From: Candidatus Gastranaerophilales bacterium
GTDB lineage: Bacteria; Cyanobacteriota; Vampirovibrionia; Gastranaerophilales; Gastranaerophilaceae
Direction: 5' to 3'
Assembly: GCA_910588555.1 (NCBI GenBank)
Contig: CAJUPC010000008.1
Coordinates: 1 to 62,867, forward strand
Length of the DNA stretch: 62,867 nt
Positions 25,828-34,155 of this stretch are shown piece after piece. The stretch's first letter is position 1. Every line of letters begins with the position of its first letter. The notes below the pieces were generated by a model, which did no database searches, was not told the DNA's origin, and saw only the letters and a list, made by a program, of their open reading frames with translations. Made by a program: the position numbers and the translations under genes.

Positions 25828-27309
25828 GTGTTAAACGGTGTATTTCAACGACCATATTTTAATAACAACAATAATCTCGTCAAGAAAAAACAAGACGAGG
25901 AAAAAAACGCGTCTTCTGCTGCTCAGCGTGAACAACAGGCTGACCAAAATTCAAAAAGCAAAGGGCTTCAATACGTTGAAAACAACAATTCTCCCCGTCA
26001 GGAACAGCAGGTTGACTGGCGTCAAATGCGTTCTCAAATTCAGGCGCAGGCAAAAAATGCGCAAACAGCGCCTAAAACTGAAGAAACTGTTCCTACTAAA
26101 ACTCTTTCAGGCAGAAGTACAGTAATTAATATCGCACAAATTCTTAAAGATTTTAGAAACACTGCTGCCGCAATAGGCACTCCCGACAATTTGAAAGAAG
26201 AAGTTGAGGGTTATCTTAATCTCGTTGAAAAACAGGTTACCAAAGACAATGCAAATACAAAACTTGTAAAATCAAATCTTAAAAACGCTTCTTCAATCCT
26301 CGACGGATATATTTCCGAAACTTTAAACAAAGATTCTAAAGTCGTTGAAAACTGGGTTGACGCACTTTTCTTACAGCAGATTGATTTCAAATATAATGAA
26401 GGTGAAATTAACCCGCAATTTTTGGTGAAGTTTCCCGAGGGAAGCACTCAGCAAGAAGAAAAAGTTGAAAACAAAACCGTTGAAACAGTTCAAGAACCTA
26501 TAGAAAAAGAAATTCAAACCGACGCAAAAGTCGTATCTTTAATCCCGCAGGATAAAGAGTTAAAATCACTTTTTATCCAATCGAAAAAACTTGTTTACGC
26601 AAATCAACCTGAAAAAGCAATAGAAACTTTCAATAAAGCATTAATAAGAGCTGATGAGGTAGGCGATACTGAAACAAAATCAAAGATTTTCTACGAAGTC
26701 GGCAGAATTTATGACGACAACTCATATTTTGCGGAAGCGTTAAAAAGTTATAATCAATCAATCCAAAACACGACCGACAACAACGTAAAAACAAAAGCTC
26801 ATTATTCAATGGCTCAAATTTACGATGATGTAAATCAGGTAAAACCTGCATTAGACCATTATTTTAATTCAATTTCTTTTGCGGGTGAGGCTGAAAACTT
26901 TGCAGCACAGTCAACTTCTTTGACAAAAATGGGTAATATTTTTACCGATATGTATGAGCAGGACGCTTTAAATTATTATTCTGTTGCGGAAGATTTAGCT
27001 TCTCAAACCGAAAATTCTAAGGTTAAAGGATTTGTGTCATCAAGTCTTGGAAATTCTTATGAAGCTTTCGGTGAACCCCAGCAGGCGTTGAAAGCTTATT
27101 CAAAAGCGGTTAAACATTACACTGACGCGGAAGCGCCGTTAAAAACCGCTCAAAATTACGCTAAAGCTGCTGACATCATGGTTGAATTCAGCAATGTTGA
27201 CAAGGCAAAAGGTCTTTTAACAAAAGCGCAGAATTTTGCACGTCAAACTGATGATATTAATTTGATTAATGAAATTACAGAAAAATTGACAAGTCTTGAA
27301 TTGTTGTAA
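25828..27309 (+). CDS. TPR-repeat protein
   Basis: A 493-aa protein from a GTG start with GGAAGGGG upstream. Residues 1-100 are Asn/Gln/Lys-rich and probably disordered; about 105-215 form a helical region (INIAQILKDFRN...DGYISETLNK); about 245-490 hold at least five TPR-like helix pairs (PEKAIETFNKALIRADE, YFAEALKSYNQSIQ, QQALKAYSKAVKHY). There is no signal peptide, so it is probably cytoplasmic and a protein-binding scaffold. The partner is unknown. It ends with a terminator shared with the convergent gene. Confidence 0.8.
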   Translation: MLNGVFQRPYFNNNNNLVKKKQDEEKNASSAAQREQQADQNSKSKGLQYVENNNSPRQEQQVDWRQMRSQIQAQAKNAQTAPKTEETVPTKTLSGRSTVINIAQILKDFRNTAAAIGTPDNLKEEVEGYLNLVEKQVTKDNANTKLVKSNLKNASSILDGYISETLNKDSKVVENWVDALFLQQIDFKYNEGEINPQFLVKFPEGSTQQEEKVENKTVETVQEPIEKEIQTDAKVVSLIPQDKELKSLFIQSKKLVYANQPEKAIETFNKALIRADEVGDTETKSKIFYEVGRIYDDNSYFAEALKSYNQSIQNTTDNNVKTKAHYSMAQIYDDVNQVKPALDHYFNSISFAGEAENFAAQSTSLTKMGNIFTDMYEQDALNYYSVAEDLASQTENSKVKGFVSSSLGNSYEAFGEPQQALKAYSKAVKHYTDAEAPLKTAQNYAKAADIMVEFSNVDKAKGLLTKAQNFARQTDDINLINEITEKLTSLELL

Positions 27310-27312
27310 TAA

Positions 27313-27345
27313 AAAAAGACCGATTATACAAATCGGTCTTTTAAT
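27313..27345. terminator. Bidirectional terminator
   Basis: AAAGACCGATT and AATCGGTCTTT pair across a short AT loop, with an A-run on the left and T-rich sequence on the right. It separates the TPR gene from the convergent peptidyl-prolyl isomerase gene. Confidence 0.85.
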
Positions 27346-27362
27346 TTATTCATACATCAAAG

Positions 27363-28517
27363 TTATTTTTTCTTAGCTTTTTCGTCTGCTTCTTTTTTAA
27401 CTTTTTTAGCAGTTTCTTCACTGTTTTTGATTGATTCTTGAACTTCTTTTTTAACCTGTGCAGGGTCAAATTCAGGGTTTACATATTCGATTTTGGCATT
27501 TTTCTTTAAAGATTCTGTCAAATTGTCGATAAGTTCAACCTGTTTTTGGTTTTCCAAGTATCCTTTAATATCGTTTTGAACTTTTTCATACGGTGTAGTA
27601 CCTGCAGCAGCTCTGTCAGTAACCATGATGATATGGTAACCGTATTGAGTTCTTACGGGTTTGTCAGAAATTGAGTTCGGTTTCATTGCGAAAGCTGCTT
27701 TTGAAAATTCGGGAACCATTTCTTTTGCTTCAAAGAAGCCTAAATCTCCGCCTTTTACTGCTGTTGTTGTATCTTCCGAGTTTTCTTTAGCAAGTTTTGC
27801 AAATTGAGTCGGGTCTTTTTTAGCTTCTGCAAGAAGTTGATTTATTTTAGCTTCTTTTGCTTTAATTTCTTCATTTACTTTAGCTTTAACACCTGCCTCA
27901 TCAAGGTCTTTGTTTTTAGCGTCTGATTTAATGATTTCTGTGATTTCTTCAGGATTTACCGAAACAAGAATGTGAGAAGCTCTGACTTTGTCGGGAGTTG
28001 TGAATTTTGCTTTGTTGTCATTATAGAATTTCTTTGCTTCCGCGTCAGAAACACTTGAAGAACCTAATTCTTTAGCAAGTTTTTTCATTTTTACTTCTTC
28101 TTTTAAGTCTTTTTTGAACTGTGCGGGAGTAATTCCGTTTTGTTTCAACAATGCGTCAAGCTGTTCTTTTGAACCGACTTTATTAACGATATCTTTTACT
28201 GCGTTTTCTACATCTTCGTTAGAAACTTCAATTCCGCGTTTTTCGATTTCTTCGTTAAGCAAAGTTTTAACGATTAATTCATTAACAACTCTGTCTTTGA
28301 TTAAAAGATAAAGGAAGTTGTTTTTATCGTTTTTGATGTCAACGCCAAGAGCTTTAAGCGTACCGCTTCCTGCCTGTCTGTCCATCATTTCGTCAAACTG
28401 GCCCTGAGTAATTTTTTTGTCGTTGACTTTGATAATTGCTTCGCCTGATTTCAAGCCGCAGCCTGCAAACAATACTGCTGAAACTGCAAGTGTTGCAAGT
28501 AATTTTTTACTGTTCAT
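27363..28517 (-). CDS. SurA/PrsA-like parvulin peptidyl-prolyl isomerase, lipoprotein
   Basis: A 384-aa protein with a lipoprotein signal (lipobox LFAGC at residues 16-20). Residues 30-150 are a SurA-N-like helical chaperone domain (KVNDKKITQGQFDEM). The parvulin (PpiC) domain spans about 178-310: KVRASHILVS, ENSEDTTTAVKGGDLGFF, MVPEFSKAAF and RTQYGYHIIMV contain the family's His and Gly landmarks. The C-terminus is a Lys/Glu-rich coiled tail. It should fold exported proteins at the outer face of a membrane. Its start overlaps the mfd stop by four bases (ATGA-type), so it is translationally coupled. Confidence 0.93.
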   Translation of the reverse strand: MNSKKLLATLAVSAVLFAGCGLKSGEAIIKVNDKKITQGQFDEMMDRQAGSGTLKALGVDIKNDKNNFLYLLIKDRVVNELIVKTLLNEEIEKRGIEVSNEDVENAVKDIVNKVGSKEQLDALLKQNGITPAQFKKDLKEEVKMKKLAKELGSSSVSDAEAKKFYNDNKAKFTTPDKVRASHILVSVNPEEITEIIKSDAKNKDLDEAGVKAKVNEEIKAKEAKINQLLAEAKKDPTQFAKLAKENSEDTTTAVKGGDLGFFEAKEMVPEFSKAAFAMKPNSISDKPVRTQYGYHIIMVTDRAAAGTTPYEKVQNDIKGYLENQKQVELIDNLTESLKKNAKIEYVNPEFDPAQVKKEVQESIKNSEETAKKVKKEADEKAKKK

Positions 28518-31500
28518 AATCTCTCCTTATTTATAAACTCTTTACTGACTTTATTAATATAATAAAACAAATCTGTTAAAATGTTAAATACTTCATCAAA
28601 GTTCATGTATGAATTATTTAATAAAAGAATTGAATTTCCCTCTGTGCAAGAGTTTGGTGCAATTGTAAATTTTATGCGTTTTAATATTTCTGACGGTAAA
28701 GAACGCTGAATAATTTTCCATTCCGCCTGACTGTATGGTGTGTAAATCCTTATGTTTGAGTCGGTTTCGCGGATTAGTGAAATTTTTACATCTGTTGCCG
28801 AGAGCCTTAGTTTGATTAATTTTATTAAATTTAGAACACTTTCGGGCGGTTTGGCAAATCGGTCTTTCCACTCTTCTGTTATATAATCCAGTTCAATATC
28901 CGATTTAACATCCGCCAGACGTTTATATTCAATCATTTTTTGTTCTGTAGAGCCGACCCATTCATCAGGAATAAACGCTGTAACATTTATGTCGACAATT
29001 GTCGGATTAGATTTGTCAACAACTTGTCCTTGAAGTTCCTGAACAGTTTCTTCAAGTAACTGGCAATAGGTATCAAAACCGACATTTACCATGTGTCCGT
29101 GCTGTTTTGTGCCTAAAATGTTTCCGACACCACGAATTTCAACATCGCGCATGGCAATTTGATAACCGCTTCCGAGAGTTGTAAATTCTTTTATTGCCTT
29201 TAATCTTTGAACCGCGTCTGTTGTAATCTGTTTTGATTTTGTGTATAAACAATAGCAGTATGCCTGTCTTTGCGAGCGTCCGACACGTCCGCGCAATTGA
29301 TACAGTTGTGCAAGTCCGAATTTGTCGGCGTTATGGATAATCATTGTGTTGGCGTTTGGAATATCTATGCCGTTTTCAATAATTGTTGTGGCTAAAAGCA
29401 CGTCATATTCATGGTTTGCAAAGTCTATAATAACTTTTTCAAGCGTTTTTTCATCCATTTGACCATGACCGATTGCAATTCGTGCATTTGGGACAAGTTT
29501 TTGCAATTGCATTCTGAATTCGTCAATGGTTTCAACGCGATTGTAAAGGTAGAAAACCTGTCCTTCGCGGTCAAGTTCATGAACTATCGCATTTTTAACC
29601 ATGTTTTCGTTCCACTCGCCGACATAAGTTCTGATTGGAAGCCTGTTTTTGGGAGGAGTGTTGATAATTGACATGTCTTTGATACCTGACAAAGACATAT
29701 AAAGCGTTCTCGGTATAGGCGTTGCAGACATTGTAATAATGTCAATATTTTCGCGCATTTGTTTTAATTTTTCTTTGTGGCGGACTCCAAACCTGTGTTC
29801 TTCGTCGATTACAAGCAAGCCCAAATCCTTGAAAACAATACCCTCTTGAAGCAGTCTGTGAGTTCCTACAACAACATCACATTCACCCGTTGCAAGATGT
29901 TTTAAAGTTTCCTTTTGTTCCTTTTGTGAGCGGAAGCGCGACAGAAGTTCTACATTAACCCCAAAAGGTTTAAATCTTTCGGCAATTGTTTGGTAATGCT
30001 GAAACGCCAAAATTGTTGTAGGAACTACAACTGCGACCTGTTTTCCTGATGTTACGGCTTTGAAAATTCCGCGCATTGCAACTTCTGTTTTTCCAAATCC
30101 GACATCGCCGCAAATAAGTCTGTCCATAGGCTGAGAACTTTCCATATCGGCTTTAACGTCATTTATTGCTTTCATCTGGTCGGGAGTTTCGGTGTATTCA
30201 AACGCCTCTTCCATTTCAACCTGCCAAGTTGTATCAGGTAAAAACTCAATACCTTTTTGCATTTTGCGTTTTGCATAAAGACGAAGAAGGTCATAGGCGA
30301 CCTGTTCAACTTCTTTTTTAACACGTGTTTTGGTGTTTTCCCAGTCTTTTCCGCCCATTCTTGAGAGTTTGGGCTTTAATGCTCCCGAACCTCTGTAGCG
30401 TACAAGCAGGTTAATTTGTTCGGCAGGAATATGCAATCTGTCCTTGTTTGCGTATTCTATTGTTAAATAATCTTTTAACTGACCGTCAATTTCCTGCTGT
30501 GAAAGTCCTTTATAAACCCCGACACCGTGAATGCTGTGAACAACATATTCGCCTTCTTTGATATCGTTAATATTTTCGATATATTCGGGTTTTTCTTTAA
30601 AATATGAGCGTTTGGAAGATGTAACTTCCTTTGTTCGCTTGTTGAAAAGTTCTCTGTCTGTCAGGACAATGGTCTTGAAGTCTTCTAAAATTGCCCCCGC
30701 AGATGAGATGCTTTCCGAAAATTCCACATCAAAAATTTCACGTTCCGAGAGAATTTCCTTTACGCGCTCAGGATAATCCGTTGCGATAACAATTTTATAG
30801 CCTCCCTTATGAAAGGGAGGGGGACCGCTTGCGGTGGAGGGATTTTCATTAAGAATCCCCCCTTTATTTCCCCCCTTTAACAAGGGGGGCAGGTTATTTT
30901 TATATTTTTCGATAAAATTTGCTATATCATCAAGGTTTGCGCCGAAATTTTGAACGGGCTGCGAATCAAATTCAATGACTTCATCCATTTCGCTGTCTAA
31001 AAAGTTATTTAAACCGACTTTTACAAATCCTGCGCTCTTTTGGATAAAATCCTCAAAAGGTATATGATTTCTGCCTTTTAAATCAATATTCAAACCGAGT
31101 TTCAAGTTTTCTTGAAGTTGTTCTTCAAAGTTTTTGTCCACAAATTCATATTTTGAATAAATTTCTGATGTTTCGTCAAAAACAAGAATATAATCTTTAA
31201 AATAATCTAAAATGCTTATCAATTCATGGTTAAAGTAGTTTTGATAAACTTCAATTCCTTCAAAATATCCTTCGTTTTCCACGTCATCCCGAACTTGTTT
31301 CGGGATCTCACAACTTTTAGATTCTGAAACAAGTTCAGAATGACGATTAGGTAAAACAAACTTATACATCGGCATAATTTTTGCCGACTTGATTTTCTCA
31401 ACAGATTTTTGAGTTTCATTGTTAAAATATCTTATATCAACAATCTCATCACCCCAAAGTTCAATACGAACGGGAAATTTATCGAGTGAATAAAAATCTA

Positions 31501-32020
31501 TAATGTCTCCTCTGATACTGAATTCTCCGATATCTGACACCATTGTCGAGCGTTTGTATCCAAGGTCTAAAAACTTTTGTGCGATATCTTTAACATCAAT
31601 TTCTTCGCCGATTTTAATTTCAACAGAATTTTCATCATAAAACTTTTGTGTCGGAAATCTTTCTAAAAGAGTTTTGACAGGTGCGATTACGATATCGGGT
31701 TTTTCTGTTAAAATTCTTACCTGTTCCACATAATCATAGAGGTTTGGGGACACAGCTTCATACATTGATATATTTTGGAACGGAATAAGTTCTGACTTTT
31801 CGCCGAATGCCTTTATAAGGTCGTTTTGATATTTTAATGCATTTTGTTCGGTAGAAGTGATTACAAGAATTTTTTTATCAGTAATTTTTTTGATTTTTGT
31901 AATCAAAAGAAGTCTTAAAAGTGTGGTTAAGCCTGTAACCGCAATAGAAAACGACTTTGTTAAATAATGCTCAAACAAAGAGTAATTTTCATTATTTTCG
32001 GGCGCATTAATCTTGAACAT
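28514..32020 (-). CDS. mfd: Transcription-repair coupling factor Mfd with two repeat insertions
   Basis: A 1168-aa ATP-dependent translocase that removes stalled RNA polymerase and recruits UvrA. The UvrB-like N-terminal domain is about 1-440; the polymerase-interacting domain about 450-530 contains EGEYVVHSIHGVGVYKGL; the RecG-like motor about 570-960 has Walker A CGDVGFGKTE, DEEHRFGV and SATPIPRTLYMS; the TRG region includes QLRGRVGRSQRQAYCYC; the C-terminal autoinhibitory domain ends the protein. At about residues 225-247 and 376-406 the frame reads through two palindromic repeat elements (31282-31346 and 30801-30893) that are extra relative to the family. No SD; TACAAT lies six bases before the ATG. 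Confidence 0.96.
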   Translation of the reverse strand: MFKINAPENNENYSLFEHYLTKSFSIAVTGLTTLLRLLLITKIKKITDKKILVITSTEQNALKYQNDLIKAFGEKSELIPFQNISMYEAVSPNLYDYVEQVRILTEKPDIVIAPVKTLLERFPTQKFYDENSVEIKIGEEIDVKDIAQKFLDLGYKRSTMVSDIGEFSIRGDIIDFYSLDKFPVRIELWGDEIVDIRYFNNETQKSVEKIKSAKIMPMYKFVLPNRHSELVSESKSCEIPKQVRDDVENEGYFEGIEVYQNYFNHELISILDYFKDYILVFDETSEIYSKYEFVDKNFEEQLQENLKLGLNIDLKGRNHIPFEDFIQKSAGFVKVGLNNFLDSEMDEVIEFDSQPVQNFGANLDDIANFIEKYKNNLPPLLKGGNKGGILNENPSTASGPPPFHKGGYKIVIATDYPERVKEILSEREIFDVEFSESISSAGAILEDFKTIVLTDRELFNKRTKEVTSSKRSYFKEKPEYIENINDIKEGEYVVHSIHGVGVYKGLSQQEIDGQLKDYLTIEYANKDRLHIPAEQINLLVRYRGSGALKPKLSRMGGKDWENTKTRVKKEVEQVAYDLLRLYAKRKMQKGIEFLPDTTWQVEMEEAFEYTETPDQMKAINDVKADMESSQPMDRLICGDVGFGKTEVAMRGIFKAVTSGKQVAVVVPTTILAFQHYQTIAERFKPFGVNVELLSRFRSQKEQKETLKHLATGECDVVVGTHRLLQEGIVFKDLGLLVIDEEHRFGVRHKEKLKQMRENIDIITMSATPIPRTLYMSLSGIKDMSIINTPPKNRLPIRTYVGEWNENMVKNAIVHELDREGQVFYLYNRVETIDEFRMQLQKLVPNARIAIGHGQMDEKTLEKVIIDFANHEYDVLLATTIIENGIDIPNANTMIIHNADKFGLAQLYQLRGRVGRSQRQAYCYCLYTKSKQITTDAVQRLKAIKEFTTLGSGYQIAMRDVEIRGVGNILGTKQHGHMVNVGFDTYCQLLEETVQELQGQVVDKSNPTIVDINVTAFIPDEWVGSTEQKMIEYKRLADVKSDIELDYITEEWKDRFAKPPESVLNLIKLIKLRLSATDVKISLIRETDSNIRIYTPYSQAEWKIIQRSLPSEILKRIKFTIAPNSCTEGNSILLLNNSYMNFDEVFNILTDLFYYINKVSKEFINKERL
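30801..30893. repeat. Palindromic repeat element inside mfd (GGGAGG/CCCCCC type)
   Basis: CCTCCCTTATGAAAGGGAGG is a 20-base inverted repeat, followed by a CCGCTTGCGG palindrome and then CCCCCCTTTATTTCCCCCC with a complementary AAGGGGGG. Its C/G-homopolymer texture is unlike the flanking gene. Translated on the minus strand it gives PPLLKGGNKGGI...PPPFHKGGYK, a short low-complexity insert read in frame through mfd. Confidence 0.75.
31282..31346. repeat. Palindromic repeat element inside mfd (SELVSES/IPKQVRDD type)
   Basis: An imperfect inverted repeat: GTCATCCCGAACTTGTTTCG at the left matches the complement of the right arm ending GAAACAAGTTCAGAATGAC, about 26 bases each side of a short centre. 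On the minus strand it translates as HSELVSESKSCEIPKQVRDD, the peptide signature of a palindromic element family known from Rickettsia-like and many other genomes. The frame of mfd is kept. Confidence 0.85.
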
Positions 32021-32026
32021 AATAAA

Positions 32027-32032
32027 ATTGTA
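32027..32032 (-). promoter_or_regulatory. -10 hexamer for leaderless mfd mRNA
   Basis: On the minus strand TACAAT is followed by six bases and the mfd ATG (32020). No SD and no clear -35. Confidence 0.4.
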
Positions 32033-32070
32033 GCATAAATAATTATGACATACATCAGTTTTTTAAGTTC

Positions 32071-32098
32071 TTGACTATACCTCTTTAGTACGTACAAT
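32071..32098 (+). promoter_or_regulatory. Promoter of the Fe-S scaffold/GGGtGRT operon
   Basis: TTGACT (32071-32076), 16-bp spacer, TACAAT (32093-32098). The start would be near 32105, leaving a leader of about 25 nt with AAGGGAG before ATG 32131. Confidence 0.75.
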
Positions 32099-32108
32099 AA
32101 TTATTGTA
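32093..32108. promoter_or_regulatory. 16-bp perfect palindrome over the -10: probable operator
   Basis: TACAATAATTATTGTA is a perfect inverted repeat that covers the -10 hexamer and the expected start point. Such placement is typical of a repressor site. Its AT-rich form recalls Fur/PerR-family boxes, and the downstream Fe-S-related genes fit iron or redox control; the regulator is not identified. Confidence 0.5.
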
Positions 32109-32130
32109 TATAACCGAAGGGAGTATAGAA

Positions 32131-32835
32131 ATGTTGGATCGTATACAAGTTACACATGAAGTAGAACAAATGTGCTGTGTTAAACGCGGCGTAAAAGGTG
32201 AACCTGCTCCTATCCCTCAAGAAGGTGAATGGACTAAGGTTAAAAAAATTGAAGAAATTTCAGGCTTAACTCACGGATGCGGATGCTGCGCACCTCAACA
32301 GGGTACCTGCAAATTGACTCTTAATGTTAAAAACGGTATTATTCAAGAAGCTTTAGTTGAAACTATCGGATGTTCAGGCATGACTCACTCTGCTGCTATG
32401 GCAGGCGAAATTTTGCCGGGCAAAACTATTCTTGAAGCTTTGAATACTGACCTTGTTTGTGACGCTATTAACGTTGCTATGAGAGAATTATTCTTGCAAA
32501 TCGTTTACGGAAGAACTCAGTCAGCTTTCTCTGAAAACGGTCTTCCAGTTGGCGCAGGTCTTGAAGATTTGGGTAAAGGCTTATGCTCAATGACAGGTAC
32601 TATTCACTCAACTAAACAAAAAGGCGTAAGATATCTTTCATTGACAGAAGGTTACATCTTGAAACTAGGTTTGGATAAAAACGACGAAGTTATCGGCTAT
32701 CAGTTTGTAAACCTTGGCAAATTTATGGAAGCTGTTAAAAAAGGCGTTGACGCTAAAGAAGCTTTGGAAAAATTCACAGGTACTTACGGCAGATTTGCTG
32801 ACGCGGTTAAATATATTGACCCCCGTCAGGAGTAA
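32131..32835 (+). CDS. NifU-like iron-sulfur cluster assembly scaffold protein
   Basis: A 234-aa protein. Conserved Cys are at MCCVKRG, HGCGCCAPQQGTC and the NifU-N/IscU-like ETIGCSGMTHSAA, which in this family gives the cluster-holding core (residues about 60-130); CDAINVAMRELF follows. The C-terminal third (RYLSLTEGYILKLGLDKNDEVIGYQFVNLG) is the extension seen in the variant found next to GGGtGRT proteins. ATG 32131 has AAGGGAG; an upstream TTG in frame is unlikely. First gene of a two-gene operon behind the promoter at 32071. Confidence 0.87.
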   Translation: MLDRIQVTHEVEQMCCVKRGVKGEPAPIPQEGEWTKVKKIEEISGLTHGCGCCAPQQGTCKLTLNVKNGIIQEALVETIGCSGMTHSAAMAGEILPGKTILEALNTDLVCDAINVAMRELFLQIVYGRTQSAFSENGLPVGAGLEDLGKGLCSMTGTIHSTKQKGVRYLSLTEGYILKLGLDKNDEVIGYQFVNLGKFMEAVKKGVDAKEALEKFTGTYGRFADAVKYIDPRQE

Positions 32836-32860
32836 GCGTTACAAGAAAGGATAAATAAAA

Positions 32861-33865
32861 ATGGCTATAAAATTTGAAGGACAAGACAGACGCGAAGCTA
32901 GTTTGAAAAAAGTTTTACCTGAATACGGTTTTAAAAACCTTGAAGAAGCTCGCGATTTGTGCGTATCAAAAGGAATTGATGTTGATGCGATTGTAAAAGG
33001 CATTCAGCCTATCGCATTTGAAAACGCTGTATGGGCGTATACTTTAGGTTGTGCTATTGCACTTAAAAAAGAAGTAAAATCAGCAGCAGAAGCAGCAGAA
33101 GCTATCGGCATGGGCTTGCAGGCATTTGCAATCCCCGGTTCTGTAGGTGACAGAAGACAGGTTGGTATCGGTCACGGTAACTTGGCAGCTATGCTTTTGA
33201 GAGAAGAAACAAAATGTTTCTGTTTCCTTGCAGGCCACGAATCTTTTGCCGCTGCAGAAGGTGCTATCGGTATTGCAAGAAATGCGAATAAAGTTAGAAA
33301 AGAACCTTTGAGAGTAATCTTAAACGGTCTTGGAAAAGACGCTGCATACATCATCGCAAGAATTAACGGTTTTACAGCTGTTGAAACTCAATATGATTTC
33401 AAAACAGGCGAATTAAAAGTTGTAAAAGAAACTCCGTTCTCAGAAGGCGAAAGAGCAAAAGTAAAATGCTATGGCGCTGATGATGTATCAGAAGGTGTTG
33501 CAATTATGATTAAAGAAGGCGTTGACGTATCTATCACAGGTAACTCAACTAACCCGACTCGTTTCCAACACCCTGTAGCAGGTACTTACAAAAAATGGTG
33601 CTATGAAAACGACAGAAAATACTTCTCAGTAGCATCAGGCGGCGGTACAGGCAGAACACTTCACCCTGATAACGTAGCTGCAGGTCCTGCATCATACGGT
33701 ATGACTGATACTATGGGCAGAATGCACGGTGACGCTCAGTTTGCAGGTTCATCATCAGTTCCCGCACACGTAGAAATGATGGGTGTAATCGGCATGGGTA
33801 ACAATCCGATGGTAGGTGCAACAGTTGCAGTTGCGGTTGCCGTTGCAGGTGCGCTAAGCAAATAG
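32861..33865 (+). CDS. GGGtGRT protein
   Basis: A 334-aa protein that carries the naming motif ASGGGTGRTLHPDNVA at about residues 265-280, defining the GGGtGRT family, whose biochemical role is not established. Other features: a Gly/Ala-rich segment GSVGDRRQVGIGHGNLAAMLL, CFCFLAGHESFAAAEG, and a C-terminal MMGVIGMGNNPMVGATVAVAVAVAGA. No signal peptide. It follows the NifU-like scaffold by 25 bp, the pairing seen in other anaerobes, so the two likely act together in Fe-S handling. AAGGATAA precedes the ATG. Confidence 0.92.
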   Translation: MAIKFEGQDRREASLKKVLPEYGFKNLEEARDLCVSKGIDVDAIVKGIQPIAFENAVWAYTLGCAIALKKEVKSAAEAAEAIGMGLQAFAIPGSVGDRRQVGIGHGNLAAMLLREETKCFCFLAGHESFAAAEGAIGIARNANKVRKEPLRVILNGLGKDAAYIIARINGFTAVETQYDFKTGELKVVKETPFSEGERAKVKCYGADDVSEGVAIMIKEGVDVSITGNSTNPTRFQHPVAGTYKKWCYENDRKYFSVASGGGTGRTLHPDNVAAGPASYGMTDTMGRMHGDAQFAGSSSVPAHVEMMGVIGMGNNPMVGATVAVAVAVAGALSK

Positions 33866-33893
33866 CGGATTGCGAGCAGTTTCTTAATAGTAA

Positions 33894-33908
33894 GTCGGCA
33901 TTGCCGAC
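33894..33908. repeat. Short palindrome after the GGGtGRT gene
   Basis: GTCGGCA-T-TGCCGAC, a perfect 7-bp inverted repeat with a one-base centre. It resembles the hairpin at 225-244 in base pattern and flanks (AAG before, AAG/AAA after). Confidence 0.45.
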
Positions 33909-33920
33909 AAGCATAATACT

Positions 33921-33950
33921 AAAAAAGCTCCCCTATTGGGGAGCTTTTTT
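33921..33950 (+). terminator. Terminator of the Fe-S/GGGtGRT operon
   Basis: AAAAAAGCTCCCC-TATT-GGGGAGCTTTTTT: an 8-bp GC-containing stem with a T-run; its symmetry means it could also act on the minus strand. Confidence 0.92.
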
Positions 33951-34070
33951 AGTGTCTTCATCAAGTATATTTTCTAATCTGACTGTATCTCCACCACATT
34001 TGTATAAATCAGAAAGAATATATTCCAGTTGGAATTAAATTCTTTTTAAAATACTCATTGCTTTTTGCAT
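33933..34070 (-). pseudogene. Possible broken small gene
   Basis: Minus-strand ATG 34070 starts MQKAMSILKRI and meets TAA at about 34037. The same frame then stays open for 33 codons (FQLEYILSDLYKCGGDTVRLENILDED...) to TAG at 33933-33935, a sequence that looks like ordinary protein. It may be a remnant with a nonsense change, or chance. It overlaps the terminator at 33921-33950. Confidence 0.2.
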
Positions 34071-34104
34071 ATCTTTTTTGTCTTGTATTTTGAATTTTGA
34101 TAAA

Positions 34105-34136
34105 TAAAAAAGCATGCCTTTTCGGGCATGCTCTTT
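34105..34136 (-). terminator. Terminator of the periplasmic coiled-coil gene
   Basis: On the minus strand GAGCATGCC-CGAAAA-GGCATGCT followed by a T-run, just past the stop of the gene at 34156-34560. Confidence 0.85.
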
Positions 34137-34155
34137 TATATTATATAAACATGTA

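Noticed and set aside
32071..32108. 16-bp palindrome as a transcription terminator
   Set aside because: It is AT-only at the centre, lies over a good promoter's -10 and is upstream of the gene; an operator fits better.
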